Positions 11,680 to 23,489 of a DNA stretch of 64,000 nucleotides are shown here, one piece after another. Positions within the stretch are counted from its first letter, which is position 1. Every line of letters begins with the position of its first letter. The stretch spans positions 285,256,065 to 285,320,064 of the forward strand of contig JBOZIK010000001.1 of the NCBI GenBank assembly GCA_051453625.1, read 5' to 3'. The DNA comes from Welwitschia mirabilis (taxonomy: Eukaryota > Gnetophyta > Gnetopsida > Welwitschiales). The notes beneath the pieces are model-generated. The model was not told where the DNA came from. It saw nothing but the letters and a program-made list of their open reading frames with translations, and ran no database searches. The translations under genes and the position numbers were made by a program.

Positions 11680-12018
11680 NNNNNNNNNNNNNNNNNNNNN
11701 NNNNNNNNNNNNNNNNNNNNNNNNNNNNNNNNNNNNNNNNNNNNNNNNNNNNNNNNNNNNNNNNNNNNNNNNNNNNNNNNNNNNNNNNNNNNNNNNNNNN
11801 NNNNNNNNNNNNNNNNNNNNNNNNNNNNNNNNNNNNNNNNNNNNNNNNNNNNNNNNNNNNNNNNNNNNNNNNNNNNNNNNNNNNNNNNNNNNNNNNNNNN
11901 NNNNNNNNNNNNNNNNNNNNNNNNNNNNNNNNNNNNNNNNNNNNNNNNNNNNNNNNNNNNNNNNNNNNNNNNNNNNNNNNNNNNNNNNNNNNNNNNNNNN
12001 NNNNNNNNNNNNNNNNNN
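11680..12018. other. Assembly gap (339 N)
   Basis: Run of Ns of sized length. Open frames running across it are artefacts. Confidence 1.
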
Positions 12019-12029
12019 ACAAATAGAAA

Positions 12030-12560
12030 CACAAAAAATATTGTTTAACTACCCAAAATTCCACCCTAATAAAGTTCCTCAGTAGAAATCATTAAATCAC
12101 TCGATTATGATGCATGACATAATGTAAAAAACTCATAAAGTATCACTCAAATAGATAAAAATTATGATGAAATCAAGTATATCTAATGTTTTCAATCAAG
12201 AAATGATAAGATCAAAAGCTGCTTAAAAATGAACTTGCTTACTAATACCCTAAAATAACACCATAAAAAAAATTGAACTATCATATGGAATCATATGCAA
12301 AATAAGTCTAGAAAACAAGCAATACCTCTAATGACACTAGAAACATCACTGATCCCATAGCCTCTAGGTAAAAATTATTTTTCCAAGATGAAGGAAGTGC
12401 AACTACTATTAGAGGAGTAAGGACCCACGCAACATGACTAACTGACTCCCCAGTGGAGTTCCTACAGCTACCATATTAGACTGCTAAAGGATCCTCTTAG
12501 GAAAATTTTCCCTGGTGTGTTTGTAGTAGGATATCATAGTGACCATGATGTTAGTTCAGA
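12030..12560 (-). repeat. Athila-family untranslated module 1, copy a
   Basis: This aligns with 49110-49575 and 55895-56470. Shared landmarks in order are 'aatgataagatcaaaa', 'atgcctctaatgacat', 'cccatagcct', 'gagaagtaaggacc' and 'cccagtggagtt'. No protein signature is visible in any of the three copies. It lies between coding sequence and 3' LTR in each element. Confidence 0.8.
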
Positions 12561-12699
12561 TATAAAAGATCATGGTAATTATTTATTTCTTTTCTTTCTT
12601 CTTTTTTTCATTTTTATTAAAAATATAGATTCCACATAATCAAGTACTTATAAGAATAAGGATGAAGTAATAAATAAGGAAGAACACCTAAACAACTAA

Positions 12700-13110
12700 A
12701 GACTTACATCATTGAGAGAGAACAAAAGACACCAAGGCATCTTTCTTCAAAATGAAGTTGATAGACATATGAATGTCTTAAGATTCGGTGAATCCAATCT
12801 TATCACTTAGAATTTGCAAGTAAAAGATTTACTAGTTATGGTAACTTTATAAAGTAAAACATTAGTCAAGTTAAAGATGTTCAAGTAACAACATGAAATT
12901 TACTAAGAGAATCAACTAAGAAAGAATTTAAATAATGATAGGAAGAAAATCCAAGATAAGTGCTTATATTATGTTCAAGTTTTAATTAATAGATATTATA
13001 ATGATTTATAACCTTCTATCCATTAACTTTTTAATTTTCCAAATATTCAGATTGGAGGTTTCAGTTGAGCCATTTTGAAATGTACTTTTTCTAAAGGATA
13101 AGGACCTAAT
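12700..13110 (-). repeat. Athila-family untranslated module 2, copy a
   Basis: This aligns with 50335-50790 and 57344-57660 (shared words 'aaagacaccaaggcatctt'-like start, 'atgtcttaagattcggtgaa', 'tcttatcact'). At 13110 it joins the leader ORF region in this copy. Confidence 0.7.
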
Positions 13111-14340
13111 CATGGAGAGGTTTAACTAGTGGTGTAAAAGTGCACTCGAGTATTTTATTTTTTTGAAAAATAAGGACCAAACCAAATAGAAATTAATTAA
13201 TAAAATATACATGTATAGAATCATTTTGGAATAAAATCAATTGGAGGAAAAGAGAGTAAAATGATAACACTTTAATAGCATAAACTTTAAAATCCAAATA
13301 AGAGATAAAAAAGTGATAAATCTCATTGATAAATAGTCTCTTATTAAAACATTATAAATCATGAGTATCATTATATAAATCATTCAAGGTACTATTCAAA
13401 GAATGGATCCAAAAAGTTTTTAAGACCTTTTGAGAACATTGAATAAGATTAAGAAGCTCCTTAAGATTTAAAGCTAAGCATGGATTATCATTAAGAAAAT
13501 AAGGTTTACTCCAATTTAAAATTTCAATATATTTCAAGTCAAACTTTTAAAAAGAAGAATAATCAAAAGCACAAGGTAAAATGGACTTGGTAGAAAAAGA
13601 AAGAATGTTATTTTGAGTATCACATGAATTTTTAAAAGGAAGATATTGAGAGATAGGAGGAATAGACTCTTAAAAATTATAAGTTTCATGAAAGTCAATG
13701 AAAGAAACATGGCTTTGAGAATTACATGAAGGTTTAAATGAAAGAGATAAAGAAAGATTATCATTATCAAGGTCATAAGATGATGTAAAATTACAAATAG
13801 AAGTGGATGGAAGGATGTGATTTAAAGTTTTACATGAAGGAATAGGTGAAAAGGATGTAGAATTATGGGTAGAATAAATAAGTCTATCCTCTATGAAGTT
13901 TGAATGAATCTCTATGAGTCCTTCATTATAATCAATTTCTTCATTATTATTTTCATCATTATTTTGGTGGATTATTTCTTTAGCTTTCTCAGCATTGTTT
14001 GTGACTATATATTTCTTCTCTTATTAAATATTGCTTTCATTCTCTACGTTATTGAATTCATAGAACAGATTATCAAGAGAAATAAGAACATCATCTTCAT
14101 TATTGATTAAAAAATTTTTAGAATATTTATGAATGAATTCCATATCTTGATGATCTAGTAATAAATGGATGAAACAAATATAATCTAATACCTTAACATC
14201 ATCATCCAATAAATGGTCATCCTTGTCTTGATTATTGAAAGATTGAGTTGCGTTATTATTATCACTCTTTTGCTCATCTCCTAATGAGTAGGATATCAAA
14301 GTCTAATCCAAATTATTATTTTCTATTTAAAAGCATGAAT
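13100..14340 (-). pseudogene. Athila-family leader ORF, copy 1 (N-terminus lost in gap)
   Basis: Unknown protein shared by at least three elements in this window. From high to low coordinates it has an acidic, Asn/Asp-rich part (YSLGDEQKSDNNNATQSF, then DDHLLDDDVKVLDYI; 14290-14180) and a C-terminal part with KPYFLNDNPCLALNLKELLN (13500-13440). The three open stretches of 60-90 codons on both strands here are pieces or antisense shadows of it. A TAA at 13547-13549 stands where copy 4 has CAA (Gln). TGG is kept at 13511-13513 and 13409-13411, where copy 3 has stops. It precedes gag in the element at 18850-23489, so it may be a Gag-leader or accessory protein. The function is unknown. Confidence 0.6.
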
Positions 14341-14350
14341 CATTGTTAAT

Positions 14351-14450
14351 NNNNNNNNNNNNNNNNNNNNNNNNNNNNNNNNNNNNNNNNNNNNNNNNNN
14401 NNNNNNNNNNNNNNNNNNNNNNNNNNNNNNNNNNNNNNNNNNNNNNNNNN
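14351..14450. other. Assembly gap (100 N)
   Basis: A 100-base placeholder between contigs. It truncates the leader ORF copy 1. Confidence 1.
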
Positions 14451-15913
14451 CTCATGTTGTTAAGTAAACAGAGGATGTGAGGGGTAGTTTGAATTAACTT
14501 TTGAATGTTGAACTCAAGTTTTTAATTGTGGAAGAGGGTTTTATAAATTGATATATTATTGATTGTTATTGATTTGCATTTGTTCTTTTAAGAATTACTT
14601 ATATATATCTTCCAAATATTATGATTAAGAGTGTTAATTAATGAAAGATAAAGGATGATGATTAGAAGATGAAAGGTATTAATTTTTATATTGACTCATT
14701 AGTGCTTGGTGGTAATTATCTTATTTTCATGAATATTTGTAATGTTTATCTATTAAGGATTATAGGTTTTAGAGTAAGGATTTCTTACTTATAAGTTTTC
14801 CATTATTTCGCTATAAATTTTAATTTCTGCTTTACTACATCTTGAAACATAGGGATGGATGGATATTTTGATCTCTTATGAATATCTACACAAGAAATTT
14901 AATAATTAGTTTAAGAGATAATGTGTTTAAAATATGTTCCAAGTAACTTAGTATTTTAAGAAGGATTATCTAATATGTTATTAATGTTATAATTGTTAAA
15001 AAGCCTAAATATTCTAGTTTCCTTGAGAGAATGATGCAATCTAATAGGCATAGCTAATTTGTCTTAATTCTGTGAACTCTTGGAAATAGTCTCTAAAAAA
15101 TCCCAAGCTTTATCAATCTTTAAATATAAGAAAATTCATCTATAGGTAATCTTAACAAATTTCCTCTGTTTTGAAGAAAGATCTTTGTTTAAAAAAAAAA
15201 AAAAGATTCTACCTTAGTCAAAACCATGTTAAGGACATTTGAGAAGTAAACCTGTAATATTTTTAAGGTTTTGAGGAAAGTTTAATTATCTTTCCATTGG
15301 CAGTTAATAGTTTTTCTTCTAAGAGCATTCATTTTATTATTAGAGAAGGATTTCTTGATGAAGGCTTAGTTAATATTCTTCCAAGTAGTAATTAAAACAA
15401 ATCTAAGAGTGCATAACCCAGACTTGGATTTCTCCTTAAGTAAAAATGAAAAGAAAGTTAACCTAAGAGCATTTACAGTGTTTAAATTATGAGTAATGGT
15501 AGAAATAATGCATTCAAACTTTTTATGATGTAGGTATGGATCCTTACATTATAAACCATGAAAGTGCTATAAAAATTAAATGATGACAAGTCTAAAGTCT
15601 ACTATATGAGCATTATAAGTTTGAATTATACAAGAGAGAGTTCTTAAGCATTAAGGTTAAAGCTAATCTTTCAAAGTTCATCTAGATTATTAACTATTGA
15701 AATTATTCTTAGGAAATCTATACTATAAATAAACTTGATTAATTTTAATCCATGTTGCTATGGTTTTAGTTAAATTTATCATATAAAATACTCCTGGAGA
15801 AAGGTATACCCTTCTGATCTAAGTTAAGGTTTAATTTTGGGGTTAGAATGGTTTAGGTATCTTCCATTTGATTTATGTCACCAATTCATGTAATTTTACT
15901 AACATTCATGATA
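14451..15913 (-). pseudogene. Athila gag remnant, copy 1
   Basis: This is highly similar to 20233-21725 over its whole length and to 28725-30027. On the minus strand it encodes the same capsid region as those copies, with the HFHGL...EPYLH..KFES pattern near 15560-15500 and LRLTFFSF near 15450. Stops and indels break it. It starts exactly at a contig edge. Confidence 0.7.
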
Positions 15914-16171
15914 CATCATAGAGAGGTTTAACTAGTGGTGTAAAAGATGCACTCGGGTATTTAATTTTTTTGACAAATAAGGACCAAACCAAATAGAAAC
16001 CACTTAATAAAATATACATGTATAAAATCATTTTGGAGTAAAATCAATTGGAATAAAGAGAGTACAATGATAAAACTTTAATAGAATAAACTTCAAAATC
16101 CAAATAAGAGATAAAAAAGTGATAAATCTCATTGATAAATAGTCTCTTATTAAAACATTATAAATCATGAG
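15914..16171 (-). pseudogene. Athila-family leader ORF 3' region, copy 2 (fragment)
   Basis: This segment is about 92% similar by eye to 13117-13367 and to 21728-21990. It directly abuts the gag copy at 14451-15913, the same junction as at 21725. It ends at an assembly gap, so only the downstream end of the leader ORF region is present. Confidence 0.65.
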
Positions 16172-16271
16172 NNNNNNNNNNNNNNNNNNNNNNNNNNNNN
16201 NNNNNNNNNNNNNNNNNNNNNNNNNNNNNNNNNNNNNNNNNNNNNNNNNNNNNNNNNNNNNNNNNNNNNNN
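16172..16271. other. Assembly gap (100 N)
   Basis: A 100-base placeholder between contigs. Confidence 1.
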
Positions 16272-16649
16272 CTCTCTCATACAATGTTATTATAATGATT
16301 TAGTTAAATATGCAACATTATGTATAAGAAATTATGTTGTTTGTCATTAAAAAAATAATATTTTCATATTTACATGTAACGAAGAAGACAGTATTTAGAG
16401 GATTACTTTTTATTTTTATAAATATAATAGTGCATTGTAATTGATCAATCATAATTGGTGAAGATTATTTAAAATAGAAAACTTATTTAATAATTCTATA
16501 GGGAAAAATAGTTGTATCTTTAAGATTATTCCTTTTTTTCCATCTAATTTCTTTTCTATCTAAAAAATAACTTTAGATAGTATCGTAATATTTTAAAAAT
16601 TTGAAATTGTCTTTATATTACCATTTCTAATGTCTATAGATATCTAAAT

Positions 16650-18300
16650 GCATATGATTCTAGCTAATCTCTTACTCATTGTAGATTTTCCATAAAACTA
16701 TTTTACCTAAAAGAAAGGATTCAACTCATGAATTATCTTTAAACACAAACCACCTTCATCTTATGATTTTTGCATAAAATCCTAGTTTTGTAATGAGTAT
16801 GCTTTTTGTTACTAGTGCTCTTCCATCATTAATAAGGAAAAAAAACTTTAAGTTTTATTATACTCTTGATAACTTATTTTAGAGTATAGAAATAAGACAT
16901 TAAATTAATTAATAAGTATTGAGAAAACTTTAGATGAGGTAAGATTATCTTACTAGAGAAAGAAATTTACTTTTTTATCTTATTAATCATTTTTCCATAT
17001 TATCAAAAATGTTGCTTTGCTTTAAAATCCTTTCTTTTCATTTATTTTAAAAAAGAGAAATATATATCTAAGTATTTTCCAAGTAAGTTATTTCTTGATT
17101 TAGAATTATTTGTATTTTATAAATCTATTTCTAATTCATATTAAAACTATAGGCTTCACGTTTTTCAAATTACTATATAACTTGAAGTTTAAAAAAAAAA
17201 AACTTTTAAGATATCTTTAATACTTTTAAAATTATTGGTTTCTTCTATAGAAAGTATAAAATTATTATCCACATATCTAACATAAACTAAATTAGAAATA
17301 CTTTTATAATTTTAATGTCTATTAAAGAAATATTTCTTTAAGCTTTATCAATCATTACTATTAACTTAGTAAAAAGAAAAGAAACAATAACAAGTTATCT
17401 CTTTACTAAATACAACTTTTACTATTAGAATAACTATGTAAATCATCATTTAATACAATAGAAAATATGAAGAGATATCATAATTTTTTAATAGTATTTT
17501 AATTACTTAATTTTTTTAAAAAATTATTACTTAAAAATACCAATTCACTATATTATATCCTTTACTCAGATCTAATATAAATGCTATATCAGGTTTTATC
17601 CTATTTAATAATAAAGTGAAAATATCATGAACCAAAGCTACTTGATATAAAATATATCCTTCTATGAAAATTCTCCTTATATTATTTCTTAAATAATAGT
17701 ACAGAAGCATATTAGTTTAAAATTTGACATATTATTAGCATCTATTTTCTTTGTTATTCAAGTAAAAGATAAAGCTTTCAAAATTTATCTTGAATTCCAA
17801 TAATTTAAAAAGGTAGCTATATTATTATCTTTATTCTCTTCATACCATTGGAAAAAAATAGCAAGAAAACTATTTAAGCTTAGAAGCTTATTAGGCCTCA
17901 ATTAAAATAAATTTCATTGATCTCTTCTATAGTAGTCTATTTTTTAAGAAATTATAATTTGACATCTTTCAAATTCTTATTCAGAAGAGAAAAAAACTTA
18001 TTAATGTTATCCAAATTTATGTATTTGAAATTTTTTAATAAATGCTTATAATATTTTATGATAATTTTCCCTTGTTATTAGTGCCATAAGCATGTTGATT
18101 TTCTTTATCTTTAATATAATAAATTTGAGTAGAGTTTTTTTCATTCTATAATATACACATTAAAAAATTTAATGTTTTTATTACCTTTTTTAATTCATTA
18201 AATTTTTTCCTTTTAAAACTAATAATATTATTCCTATATTTAGAAAAAATATATTAAAGAAATTTTTTTAAAATTCTAAATCACTTATCTACATTTTTTT
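16650..18300 (-). pseudogene. LINE reverse transcriptase remnant
   Basis: Around 17660-17540 the minus strand reads EGYILYQVALVHDIFTLLLN followed by KPDIAFILDLSKGYNIVNWY. This matches plant L1-type RT, where (I)EGRQISDQVALVHD and DIAFKLDMSKAYDRVNW are typical. Further on, near 17300-17210, NLVYVRYVDN and SIKDILKVF correspond to the catalytic YADD box, with the second Asp changed to Asn, and to the following helix. Frame changes and stops are frequent. The limits are approximate; an endonuclease domain or poly(A) tail was not recognised. It lies between Athila RT sequence (18850) and the gap at 16271, so it probably inserted into that Athila copy. Confidence 0.65.
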
Positions 18301-18849
18301 AAACTATTAAAGTTGAAGAGCTAAATCATCCTTTTGATTTTACAATTTAACATATGAGAGCTATATTAGGATTTCATATGTTCTTTGACATTAATTAACT
18401 TTTGTTGTAATTATAATTATTTTGAGCCCTTACATTTTGTCTTCTATTACTTTTAAATTTTTTATTTTAATTTAATAAATTAAAACCAATTAGTAATCTA
18501 TCTAGAAAATCAGTGTTTATGTTGATTAGTATGAGTTTAAAAAATAATAAGCTAATGATTTAAATAAAATATAAGTAATAATTTGGCTCTAGGAATTTAG
18601 ATAAGCTAAACATTAATAAGAGACTTACCCAACTTTTTAAAAACTCAATTCAAAGAACATTTTTGTATTGCTTCAAAGATAGGTAAAATTTTTCATAAAT
18701 TTTTTTCAAATAACGATCATCTATACTTTTTTAAAAATTTATATTTTTTAGGAAATTAAAAAATCCTATATATTTTATCATATTTATTAAAAATAGCATT
18801 AAAATAATCACTAATAGAAATTACTCATTATGTTTACTAGGAACTAAGA

Positions 18850-19330
18850 TGATCTCAGATCTCTTATCTATAGTTTATAATAAACTAGCCTATTTGATAT
18901 TAGAGATTGGATAGATTATGCCATTGTTTAAAAGATTGATAACATCATTCTTAATTAGTTCATTTAGTGTTGTATTTATTCTTCTTTAGGGTTCAATAAT
19001 CAATTTGGTATGCTTTTCAAGGTAGATGTGATAATGCAAACACTAGGATATATGCCTTTGATGTCTAAACGAGTTCATCTTATCATTTTATTATGCTTCT
19101 TTAATAGCTATAACAAGGAATTCTCTTAATATGAAAATAAGGATGAGTTAATAACAACTAGAAAGACATAATTTTAACCTAAAAAGGAATACTTAAGATG
19201 ACTAGTGAGTGATTTCAACTTAATGAAAGGCTTATTACTTACATTAATGCTTGGATCATTCTCAAGAAATCAAGCTAAAGTGACCATGTTTTAGATGTAA
19301 AAAGATGATTCCAAATTAAAAAAAGCACTC
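18850..19330 (-). pseudogene. Athila RT N-terminal remnant (element A)
   Basis: The frame reads LKSLTSHLKYSFLG, a stop, VVINSSLF, LLKKHNKMI and DIKGIYPSVCI, matching the stretch before and at the start of Athila RT (LPSHLKYAFLGE, LLxVLRKHKKAIGW, DIKGISPSICMH). A frame change follows, then pieces corresponding to the GIIYPIS(D)S(K)W segment. The domain stops near 18850 and its catalytic core is not found in the next kilobase. Confidence 0.75.
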
Positions 19331-19449
19331 TCTAGCATCTCAACATGTTTAAAACTATCATCACTTGGATTTTGTTTCATTGCATTAAAGACATTCAATT
19401 CAACAATCATATTTCTAAAAGATTTTTTATGTGACAGTTCTTATAGTTG

Positions 19450-19790
19450 AGTGAAGCATTTGAAGTTACAAGGAAAGGTATATGCATGATTATAGGAACT
19501 ATATCCTCTCCATCTCCAAAACCACCAAGTTTATAAGAAAGTAGCAACTATCCACTTGAATTATAACATCTCATAGTATGCCTAGAGATGATTTTAAAGA
19601 GTTGTATGCTAGTTATAATTAAATTTTGATACTCTTAATCTCATTTAAGTTAAGTTCCTTATGAATGCAATAAGGTAAAATATTAACACTAGCTTCAAAA
19701 GCTAAAATATTTTTTAATGTATTTATCTCTTATAGTAATTTTTGTAATTAGGCATTTAGGATCTTTATACTTTGAAAGGGTATGGTTTTG
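19450..19790 (-). pseudogene. Athila protease remnant (element A)
   Basis: The minus strand reads SKYKDPKCLITKITIRDKYI and, after a frameshift, EASVNILPYCIHKELNLNEI. This matches the Athila protease, where KDPG...CTIG is followed by DLGASVNILP. The catalytic Asp-Leu-Gly has become Phe-Glu next to the conserved ASVN. It lies between gag and RT. It would have cleaved the Gag-Pol polyprotein. Confidence 0.75.
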
Positions 19791-20232
19791 AATGATGATA
19801 CTAGTTTATTATGATAAAAAGGCTTTAATTTTCACATGTATTATACTCTTACCCATTTACATGTTTCTAAGAAATTTGGAACAGGATAGCTTCTAAAAAA
19901 GGAATGTTAATCTTAAGTTATTTAAAAATCTTAAGAGATCCTTATTGTTTTTTTTTTTGATAGTTGGCCTTTTATAAACTATTGTTAAAAAGGCAAATGT
20001 TCTTTGTAAGATGAGAATTGCATTTCTTATTCCTTCTTAATTTTCTTATCTTTAGTAGGCTTGTTAGGTAGTTCATCCTTATGTGATTGATTTTACTTTA
20101 AGTTTTGGTTAATTTCTTGTTCACTCCTCAACTTATGGTTTTGGTTTCTCAAATGTGTGTGTGTTATGTATCCCATTAATCATCTCATAACTACTAGAAT
20201 TAGGTTTAAGAAATATAATAAGCTTTTCCTTC

Positions 20233-21725
20233 TCATGTTGTTAAGTAAACAGAGGATGTGAGGGGTAGTTTGATTTAACTTTTGAATGTTGAACTCAAGT
20301 TTTTAAATGTGGAAGAGGTTTTTTCAATTGATCTATTATTGATTGTTGTTGATTTTCATTTGTTCTTTTAAGAGTCCCTTATATGTATCTTCCAAATATT
20401 ATAATGAAGAGTGTTGATTAATGAAAGATAAAGGATGATGATTAGAATATAAAATGTATTAATTTGTATATTGACTCATTATTGGTTGGTGGTAATTATC
20501 TTATTTTCATGAATATTTGTAATGATTTATCTATTTATTTTCATGAATATTTGTAACGATTTATCTATTGACAATTATAAGGTTTAAAGTAAGGATTTAT
20601 TACCTATATGTTTTCCATTATTTTACTATAAATTTTAATTTTTGATTTACTACATCTTGAAACATAGGGATGGATGGATATTTTGATCTCTTATGAATAT
20701 CTACAAGGGAAATTGAATAATTAGGTTAAGAGATAATGTGTTTAAAAGATGTTTCAAGTGACTTAGTATTTTTAGAAGGATTATCTAATATATTATTAAT
20801 CTTAGAATTGTTAAAAAGCCTAAAGATGGTAGTTGCCTTAAGAGAATGATGCAATCTAAAAGCCATAGCTAATTTCTCTTAATTCTTTGAACTATTGGAA
20901 ATAGTCTCTAAAAAATCCCAATATTTATCAATCTTTAAATATAAGAAACTTCATCTATTGGTAATATTAACAAATTTCCTATGTTTTGAAGAAAGATCTT
21001 TGTTTAAAAACAAAAAAAAAGGTTCTACCTTATTCAAAACCATGTTAAGGACATTTGAGAAGTAAATCCTGTAATATTTTTAAGGTTTAAAAAAAAGTTT
21101 AATTATATTTCCATTGGAAGTTAATAGTTTTTCTTCTAAGGACATTCATTTTATTATTAGAGAAGAATTTCTTGATGAAGGCTTAGTTAAGATTCTTCCA
21201 AGTAGTAATTAAAACAAATCAAAGAGTGCATAACCAAGACTTGGATTTTTCCTTAAGTGAAAATGAAAAGAAAGTTAACCTAAGAGCATTTGCAGTGTTT
21301 AGATTATGAGTAATGATAGAAATAACAGATTCAAACTTTTTATGATGTAGGTATGGTTCCTTAGGCTATAAACCATGAAAGTGATAAAAAAATTTAATGA
21401 TGGTAAGTCTAAAGTCTAATATCTGATCATTACAAGGTGGAATTATACAAGAGAGTTCTTAAGAATTAAGGTTGAAGCTAATCTTTCAAAGTTTATCTAG
21501 ATTATTAACTATTGAAATTATTCTTAGGTAAACTATACTAGAAATAAAATTGATTAATTTTGATCCATGTTGTTATGGTTTAGTTAAATTTATTATATAA
21601 AAAACTCCTAGAGAAAGGTATACCCTTCTGATCTAAGTCAAGGTTTAATTTTGGGATTAGAATGGTTTTAGTATCTTCCATTTGATCTATGTCATCAATT
21701 CATGCAATTTTACTAACATTCATGA
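20233..21725 (-). pseudogene. Athila gag remnant, copy 2 (element A)
   Basis: The minus strand near 21380-21110 reads KEPYLHHKKFESVISIITHN, then TANALRLTFFSFSLKEKSKS and WLCTL, a stop, and ITTWKNLN, AFIKKFFSNNKMNVLRRKTI. This is the plant Ty3 capsid pattern (FHGLPSEDPYxHLKKFEE, AIRLRLFPFSLRDRAKDWL, ITTWDELxQKFLxKFFP). Stops fall on expected Trp, Arg and Gln positions. The C-terminal half is too decayed to read confidently. It follows the leader ORF without a visible boundary at about 21725 and precedes protease. Confidence 0.85.
20501..20567. repeat. 33-bp tandem duplication inside gag copy 2
   Basis: Two adjacent copies of a unit beginning TTATTTTCATGAATATTTGT, with one difference (TAATG versus TAACG). 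The other two gag copies have only one unit (14721 and 28811), so the duplication is specific to this copy. Confidence 0.85.
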
Positions 21726-21729
21726 TACG

Positions 21730-23489
21730 TCATGAAGAGGTTTAACTAGTGGTATTAAAGGTGCACTCAGGTATTTTAATTTTTTGAAAAATAAGAACCA
21801 AACCAAATAGAAACCACTTAATATATATACATGTATAAAATCATTTTGAAGTAAAATCAATTAAAGGAAAAGAGAGTAAAATGATAAAACTTTAATAGCA
21901 TAAACTTCAAAATCCAAATAAGAGATAAAAAAGTGATAAATCCCATTGATAAATAGTCTCTTATTAAAACGTTATAAATTATGAGTATCATTAGATAACT
22001 CATTTAAGGTACTACTCAAAGAATGCATTCAAGAAGTTTTTAAGAGATTTTGAGAACATTGAATAAGATTGAGAAGCTCCTTAAGATTCAACTCTAAGCA
22101 TGGATTATCATTCAGAAGATAAGGTTTACTCTAATTTAAAATTCCAATATATTCCAAGTCAAACTTTTAAAAAGGACAATAATCAAAAGCACAAGGTAAA
22201 ATGGACTTGGTAGAAAAAGAAAGAATGTTACTTTGAGTATCACATGAATTTTTGAAAGGAAGAGATTGAGATATATGAGAAATAGACTCTTCAAAATTAT
22301 GATTTTCATGAAATCCAAGGAAAAGAACATGGCTTTGAAAATTATATGAAGGTTTAAATGAAAGAGATGGAAAAAGATTATCATTATCAAGATCATAAGG
22401 TAATGTGAAAATGGAAGTGGAAGTGGAAGAAAAGATGTGATTTAAAGTTGTACATGAAGGCATATGTGAAAAGGATGTAGAAGTGTGGGTAGAATAAACA
22501 AGTCTATCCTCTAATAGTTCTTCATTATGGTTAGTTTCTTTATTATTATCTGTATTATTATTTTATTGGATTATTTCTTCAGTTTCCTCATCATTATTTA
22601 TGACTATATCTTTCTTCTCTTATTAAATAGTGCTTTCATTCTCTTAGTTATTAGATTCATTAAAAAAATTATCAAGAGAAATAAGAGCATCATTTTCATT
22701 GTTGATTGAAAAATTTTCAAATTATTCATGAATGAATTTCTCATCTAGATTATCTAGCAGTAAATAAATGGTAGAGATATAATCTAATACTTCAATATCA
22801 TCATCTAATAAATGGTTATTTTAATTCTGAGCATTAAAAGATTGAGGTGCATTATTGTTATCTCCCTTTTTCTCATCTCCTAATGAGTAGGATGTTGAAG
22901 TTTGATCTGAAATTTTATATTCTATATAAAAGTAAGAATCATTATCATTTATTTCTAAGTTATTTTTATTTTCCTTAAGGTAAAATGAAGTATAATAGTT
23001 TTAAGAATGTTGTGTTATAAAAAAACCTTGAATTTGTAATAGTATTTATTATAAGATGTCAACTAAATTTTCTAGGTTCTTATTAGTGTTTTCTTAGTTC
23101 TTCTTCATTTTGTCGATCATTTATTTTAATGGATCATTTTCTTCCTCATAATGGTTAATGGGAGATGGTTCTTCTTCATAGTAATGCATGGGAGATGGTT
23201 GGGATTGACAAAAATGATTGTAAAAAGTTTGCCTAAATGAGGTGGAATTCCTAAAATATGGAGAATCTTCATTGGTACTTCTATATGAGGTTTTAAAAGA
23301 AGAGGAAAAATAATAAGAAGGTTGAAAAGAGGGAGCGATCTAATTCCTACTCTCAACATCATTTTGTGATGTTCTCCCTCTTTGTGCAAACACTTCTCAA
23401 AGTGTTTTCTTACTATTGTCTTCAAAATTTTTTAAGCTTCTTCTTCTTTTAGAAATAATTTTCCCAAGGGTCCTTCTATTACTACTCAT
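21730..23489 (-). pseudogene. Athila-family leader ORF, copy 3 (with start)
   Basis: The frame starts at 23489 with MSSNRRTLGKIISKRRRS and is basic at first. It then becomes rich in Tyr, Ser and acidic residues with a repeated element (PSPMHYYEEE, PSPINHYEEE; 23200-23130), followed by MIDKMKK and NTNKNLENLVDIL, which looks coiled-coil. Next come an acidic Asn-rich part (STSYSLGDEKKGDNNNA, NNHLLDDDIEVLDYI) and a C-terminal part (CDTQSNILSFSTKSILPCAF, KPYLLNDNPCLELNLKELLN). Stops interrupt it at TL*EVF, RN*IAP, LK*MID and KN*ENT. The open frame at 23126-23425 is a shadow. It sits just before gag. I do not know a family for it; a Gag leader or accessory role is inferred from position only. Confidence 0.65.

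Larger units (their letters stand above)
9770..14350 (-). mobile_element. Non-autonomous Athila-family element, 3' part (cut by assembly gap)
   Basis: In minus-strand order this holds the leader ORF (14340-13100), two untranslated modules (13110-12700 and 12560-12030), a polypurine tract (10822-10806) and a 3' LTR. The same order without pol is seen in the complete element at 54229-61692, so this is probably a second member of that non-autonomous group. Its 5' LTR should lie beyond the gap at 14351-14450 but is not visible. No gag or pol is recognisable between leader ORF and LTR, although 339 bases are masked by Ns at 11680-12018. Confidence 0.65.
18850..23489 (-). mobile_element. Athila element A (5' coding half: leader ORF, gag, protease, RT start)
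   Basis: Minus-strand order is leader ORF (23489-21730), gag (21725-20233), protease (19790-19450) and N-terminal RT (19330-18850). This is the autonomous counterpart of the two leader-only elements. RT is interrupted near 18850-18600, beyond which LINE sequence is found. No LTR or primer site is visible: 23500-23869 still looks like 5' untranslated sequence, with one GTCATC-like motif near 23745, and then a gap follows. Confidence 0.75.

Noticed and set aside
13904-14110. Hydrophobic plus-strand open frame, possibly a membrane protein
   Set aside because: It is the antisense of the Asn/Asp-rich leader ORF; A+T-rich antisense of such sequence always looks hydrophobic (also 22527-22709).
14451-21725. 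The repeated 1.47-kb blocks as LTRs of an element spanning 14451-21725
   Set aside because: Translation of the minus strand shows a capsid (gag) domain in the block, with leader ORF upstream and protease downstream, so they are gag copies and not LTRs.
23126-23425. Minus-strand open frame of 99 codons
   Set aside because: It is out of frame with the leader ORF (copy 3), whose conserved residues are in another frame of the same strand.
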